Source: CALGLS01 sp965222105 (GTDB lineage: Bacteria; Bacteroidota; Bacteroidia; Chitinophagales; Saprospiraceae). From it: a stretch of DNA of 64,000 bases. Shown piece by piece: positions 60,194 to 64,000 of the stretch. The position numbers were made by a program, and so were the translations under genes. The number at the start of each line of letters is the position of its first letter. Position 1 is the stretch's first letter. The notes beneath the pieces are model-generated. The model did no database searches, was not told the origin of the DNA, and saw only the letters and a program-made list of their open reading frames with translations. The DNA lies in assembly GCA_965222105.1 (NCBI GenBank), contig CBDCTQ010000055.1, positions 124,001 through 188,000 of the forward strand, in the 5' to 3' direction.

Positions 60194-63037
60194 ATGAAAA
60201 CTTTACAACATCTCTGGCTGGCTTTTCTCATCCTATTTTTAGCCTTTGGTTTTGCGCAAGCACAAACCTGGCAAAACAACTATGGCAGCACGGCCGACGA
60301 AACGGGCATGGCGGCGGTAGAACTGGCAAATGGGAACTACCGGATCCTATGTAAGGTAGATACCAGTAGTAACCCAGACAATCAGTTCGATCTTTATTAC
60401 CTGATGACCATTTCCCCTGAGGGTACGCCTCTGGCCTACGATACCCTTGGCGGTAAGTCATCAGTGGTTATGAAACCCTCCGGTGGAGGTGGTGCCGTTA
60501 TCTTCGGAACTAAAACAGACGAACCAACAGCTCGTCCATTCTTAACCCGCTTTGATGAAAATGGTCAGGCCATTTGGACCAAGGTTTATTCGGATTCCCT
60601 GCCCGGTGGCCTTCTTTTTGTCGATACCGGACCCATAATAGTATTAGAGGACAGCAGCATTTTAACGACAGCTTACTACGACTATCCCGATATAGGGGAT
60701 AATGAAACAGTCAACTTTCAACGCGTTGCGGCGAATGGCGATTCTTTGTATTCTTTTCAGGAATTTGCGCTTGGAATAAATATGCTTTTAAAACTTTCAG
60801 ACGAACATATCCTGTTCCATATACCAGGGCAATTTCAGCCTCCTACCCTTATCAAATACAGTCTGGATGGCAATTGGATTTGGCAGGATATAGACGTTGA
60901 TGTCAATGGCGGCTGGGCAGCCACACTCGAAAACAGTGGTTTTGTACATTGTGAAAACGCCGGCCAATGTATTGAATTCGATGCAGATGGTAGTATTGTA
61001 CAACAAGAACAGGGTTTCGCGGAATGGCATATCATCCGAAAAATGATTGCCCGGCCAGATGGCTCCTTCCTGTATATAGGCGAAACACACGACAGCCCCT
61101 CCAACACCGACCACGCCGACTTTTTCATACATCGGGCTTTCCAAAATCCTAATTCCTCCTGGCAGTTTAGAAAATACTTTCGGCCACTATCACAAACAGC
61201 TCATGACATTTTGCCCACATCCGACGGCGGCTACCTGCTCGCCGGAACCACCGAAACAACCTTTACCGGAGATGATATTTACCTCATCAAAGTAGACAGT
61301 AACGGATTGTTTTCGGCTGGACACCACCTGGCCGGCACCCTTCGCCACGACGCCAACCTTGATTGCACCACTGATACCACAGAAGCGGGGCTAGGAGGTT
61401 TTGTAGTGGTTGCCGACGGATTGGAAACCAACTACGCCATCACCGACAGCAGTGGAAATTATGAGTTGACCCTTTCGCCGGGCACCTACGATGTGTACCT
61501 ATCTCCCTCTAGCCCTTACTGGCAAATGTGCAATAGCATTATCGGGCTTGTGCTAACCACTATCGACGATACCACATCTGTTGACATTGAAGCACAGTTA
61601 CTGGCGGAATGTCCTTATATGACGATAGATATATCCACTCCCTTTCTCCGGCGTTGTATGAGCAATACTTATTACGTCAATTATTGCAACCACGGAACTG
61701 CCCTTGCTGAAGATGTCAGTATCGAAGTCACCTTAGCACCTTATATGCAGGTCGACTCCACATCGGAACCGATCAGTTTTCAAATGGATAGCCTTTATAT
61801 TTTCGATGTCGGCGATGTCGGCATACAAGAATGCGGAACCATTGTTATATACCTCACTTTCGATGAAGACTGCAACTCCACTCAGTTGGGAGAGACCTAT
61901 TGCGTAGAGGCGCAGATATTCCCCGACACCATTTGTCTTGCCGACAGTCTCTGGAGTGGTGCCAATGTGGAGTTGGAGGCAGTGTGCGATCCCGACTCCT
62001 TGTCTTTCTTTATTAAAAACACGGGCACAGCACCCAATGCACAAGCTTTGGATTTCGTAATCATTGAAGATGAAGTGATCCTGCATGAAGGGACGTTTCA
62101 GTTGCCAGATGGCGGAGAACAAATCGAAAAAGTTCCTGCCAACGGTTCCACTTACCGCATGGAAGCAGAGCAGGAACCGTTTCATCCGGTGAGTAAATTT
62201 GTCAGTATAACGGTAGAAGGATGCAGCGTAGACAGTATGGGGCAGATAAGCATGGGGTTTGTCAACCAATTTCCGGAAGGCGATGAGGCGCCTTTTTTAT
62301 CCATTGACTGCCAGGGAATCATTGGCTCCTTCGACCCCAATGATAAAACCGGATTTCCCACTGGCTACGGCACCCAACATTTCATCGAAGCCAACCGGTC
62401 AATTGAATATCGTATCCGTTTCCAAAACACCGGCACCGATACGGCCTTCCATGTGGTGATCCTGGATACGATTTCACCGTATTTGGATCCTGGCAGTATG
62501 CGCCTTGGTGCCAGCAGCCACCCCTATACTTTTTCGCTATATGGATCGGGAATTGCCGAGTTCCGGTTTGATAACATTATGCTTCCAGACAGCAATGTGA
62601 ATGAGCCCCTGTCACATGGCTTTGTCAAATTTGAGATCGATCAGTTTCCCGACCTTGGGCCGGGCACTCAGATTTTCAACTCAGCGGCTATTTATTTTGA
62701 CTTGAACGATCCAGTGATCACCAACACGACTTACCACGAAATCAGAGAAGATTTTATTTTGGTCAGTGTTGATCCTCCTATTGACGTGGGTGTCGATCTA
62801 TCGGTTTACCCAAATCCGTTTCGGGAATTTACCGTTTTTGAAATCGATGGTGAGCCTTGGTCCGACCTCCGGCTGGAAGTATACAACAACCTCGGCCGAT
62901 TGGTAAGGGTAGAGCCTTTTTCGGGTAACCGACTTATCTTCTACCGAGCCCGTCTGATCTCTGGTATTTACTTCTTTCAGATCAAGGAAGGCAACCAATT
63001 GATGAGCACCGGCAAAATGACAGTAGCCGGGCAGTAG
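60194..63037 (+). CDS. T9SS-secreted protein with SdrD-like and DUF7619-type domains
   Basis: The protein has 947 residues. A signal peptide (MKTLQHLWLAFLILFLAFGF) leads to a propeller-like region (about 26-370) with blades such as PTSDGGYLLAGTTETTF. A carboxypeptidase-regulatory/SdrD-B-like domain (about 378-450) and an Ig-like stretch follow. Then come a DUF7619-type domain (about 704-850; GSFDPNDKTGFPTGYG, YRIRFQNTGTDTAFHVVI) and a type A T9SS sorting domain (868-947; VYPNPFREF, LEVYNNLGRLVR, SGIYFFQI). It should be exported by T9SS and attached to or released from the cell surface. The binding partner or substrate is unknown. Confidence 0.9.
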   Translation: MKTLQHLWLAFLILFLAFGFAQAQTWQNNYGSTADETGMAAVELANGNYRILCKVDTSSNPDNQFDLYYLMTISPEGTPLAYDTLGGKSSVVMKPSGGGGAVIFGTKTDEPTARPFLTRFDENGQAIWTKVYSDSLPGGLLFVDTGPIIVLEDSSILTTAYYDYPDIGDNETVNFQRVAANGDSLYSFQEFALGINMLLKLSDEHILFHIPGQFQPPTLIKYSLDGNWIWQDIDVDVNGGWAATLENSGFVHCENAGQCIEFDADGSIVQQEQGFAEWHIIRKMIARPDGSFLYIGETHDSPSNTDHADFFIHRAFQNPNSSWQFRKYFRPLSQTAHDILPTSDGGYLLAGTTETTFTGDDIYLIKVDSNGLFSAGHHLAGTLRHDANLDCTTDTTEAGLGGFVVVADGLETNYAITDSSGNYELTLSPGTYDVYLSPSSPYWQMCNSIIGLVLTTIDDTTSVDIEAQLLAECPYMTIDISTPFLRRCMSNTYYVNYCNHGTALAEDVSIEVTLAPYMQVDSTSEPISFQMDSLYIFDVGDVGIQECGTIVIYLTFDEDCNSTQLGETYCVEAQIFPDTICLADSLWSGANVELEAVCDPDSLSFFIKNTGTAPNAQALDFVIIEDEVILHEGTFQLPDGGEQIEKVPANGSTYRMEAEQEPFHPVSKFVSITVEGCSVDSMGQISMGFVNQFPEGDEAPFLSIDCQGIIGSFDPNDKTGFPTGYGTQHFIEANRSIEYRIRFQNTGTDTAFHVVILDTISPYLDPGSMRLGASSHPYTFSLYGSGIAEFRFDNIMLPDSNVNEPLSHGFVKFEIDQFPDLGPGTQIFNSAAIYFDLNDPVITNTTYHEIREDFILVSVDPPIDVGVDLSVYPNPFREFTVFEIDGEPWSDLRLEVYNNLGRLVRVEPFSGNRLIFYRARLISGIYFFQIKEGNQLMSTGKMTVAGQ

Positions 63038-63064
63038 ACTTTTAAAAACTGTGTGGGTACGTGC

Positions 63065-64000
63065 TCAATCCCGTTGGTATTTAACCTCGCCCCCAACAAT
63101 GGTGTACAACACCTCCGTATCGAGAATAGCCTCGTCGGGGCAGCTCAACAGATCATTGGAGAGGATCACAATATCGGCCAGTTTGCCGGGAGTCAGCGAT
63201 CCTTTTTCCTTTTCTTCAAAAGCGGCATAAGCGTTGCCCAGGGTGTAGGAGTGTAGCGCTTCTTGCCGGGTCATGGACTGTTCGGTAAAAAAAGCCATGC
63301 CCGTGTCGGCCCGTTTTCGGGTAACTGAGGCATAGAACGACTGAATAGGACTTACGTCTTCCACCGGAGCATCGGTACCGTTGGCGATGATGACTCCGTT
63401 GTCGAGCAGGCTGCGCCAGGCGTAAGCACCGGTACGGGCACGGTGTTCGCCCAGGCGTTCTACTACGAAAGGCGCATCGGAGGTACAGTGGATACCTTGC
63501 ATAGAAGCGATGATCTTCCATTCTTTGAAACGGGGGATGTCGTCGGGGTTGAGATGTTGGGCGTGTTCGATGCGCCACCGCCAATCTTTCTTTTTGGGCT
63601 GGGATTTAAAGTTTTCCTCAAAAATATCGATTACTTCGCGGTTGGCCCGGTCGCCGATGGCGTGGACGCAAAGCTGGAGGTCGTGCCGGTTGGCCAGCGA
63701 GGCGATGTTTGTCACTTCTTCGATGGAAGTGGTGTTCTGGCCGTGATAGCCGGGCTTGTCGTGATAGGGTTCGAGGAGCCAGGCACCGCGGGCCCCCAGT
63801 GCTCCGTCTACTTCCGACTTGATGGCTTTCACCGTAAGGAAATGATCGCCCAGTGCCATCCAGGGAAAGGCGTCGAGGCGGTTTTTCATTTCTTCGTACC
63901 TGTGCCGGATCATCACCCAGAGGCGGACGTTGAGTTGGTCGGTTTCGGCGAGTTCCCGCAGCCAATCGAGGTCCTGAAATTTAAGCCCTGCATCCTGAAA
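63065..64000 (-). CDS. YtcJ-like amidohydrolase, 5' end cut by window edge
   Basis: The frame is open from the right edge (64000) to the stop at 63065, giving 311 visible residues of a protein usually near 550. An apparent GTG start at 63916 is internal, since the same frame continues to the edge. Metal-site and family motifs are CVHAIGDRANREV, RIEHAQHL and NGTDAPVEDVSP, followed by the C-terminal closing region GKLADIVIL. These amidohydrolase family 3 enzymes hydrolyse amide or related bonds with metal. The N-terminal metal ligands and any signal peptide lie outside the window. It is convergent with the T9SS protein gene. Confidence 0.88.
   Translation of the reverse strand, partial: FQDAGLKFQDLDWLRELAETDQLNVRLWVMIRHRYEEMKNRLDAFPWMALGDHFLTVKAIKSEVDGALGARGAWLLEPYHDKPGYHGQNTTSIEEVTNIASLANRHDLQLCVHAIGDRANREVIDIFEENFKSQPKKKDWRWRIEHAQHLNPDDIPRFKEWKIIASMQGIHCTSDAPFVVERLGEHRARTGAYAWRSLLDNGVIIANGTDAPVEDVSPIQSFYASVTRKRADTGMAFFTEQSMTRQEALHSYTLGNAYAAFEEKEKGSLTPGKLADIVILSNDLLSCPDEAILDTEVLYTIVGGEVKYQRD

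Overview
The window looks like a chromosomal segment of a Bacteroidota bacterium, most likely from the Saprospiria (Lewinella, Haliscomenobacter and Saprospira relatives). The basis is gliding lipoprotein GldH, two large secreted proteins with C-terminal type IX secretion (T9SS) sorting domains, a Bacteroidota-type curli locus, DUF2723 and MtaB/MnmG housekeeping genes, and repeated promoter-like TAnnTTTG boxes close to start codons. The lineage below phylum is inference. No rRNA, tRNA, CRISPR, prophage or intact IS was seen.

Left part (1-33,000) is mostly housekeeping. In order: a DMT exporter cut by the left edge, an S41 C-terminal processing protease, a frameshifted alpha/beta hydrolase, a VanY-like lipoprotein, a thioredoxin-fold protein, mnmG, an RluA-type pseudouridine synthase, a DUF2723 membrane protein, rpiB, an M28 peptidase and ftcD. 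A minus-strand run follows (mce, TauE, ogt, kynU and a Cys-motif protein of unknown role). Then come an Lrp/AsnC regulator divergent from marC, mtaB-gldH, aspS, hemA, rnhB, an OmpA-domain protein, an unrecognised membrane protein and an RND/MMPL exporter.

The middle (33,000-46,800) carries a small acidic secreted ORF, a SulP transporter, an ALDH7-type dehydrogenase, a 1392-residue CotH-kinase/lamin-tail T9SS protein, an lpxD homologue and an S9 peptidase. Two long gene-poor gaps (35,462-36,264 and 37,795-38,698) contain inverted repeats that the genes do not explain.

The most coherent accessory system is the minus-strand curli locus at 46,908-53,811. In transcription order it is: orphan NarL-type response regulator, curlin csgA, curlin csgB, a lipoprotein combining CsgH-like and CsgE domains, csgF, csgG with an extra C-terminal outer-membrane barrel, and a coupled lipoprotein with a beta-propeller. 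A perfect 15-bp stem-loop separates csgA from csgB. A class III nucleotide cyclase with TPR, coiled coil and membrane anchor lies just upstream. The parts suggest extracellular amyloid production with its own nucleator, chaperone/inhibitor, pore and regulator.

The right end holds a mitochondrial-type aconitase, a 478-residue helical protein of unknown function, a second T9SS protein and an amidohydrolase cut by the right edge. Scattered through the gaps are short palindromes of at least two sequence families, and two MITE-like elements (27,340-27,535 and 55,975-56,095) that share 11-bp terminal inverted repeats and are each flanked by near-perfect 9-bp direct repeats.
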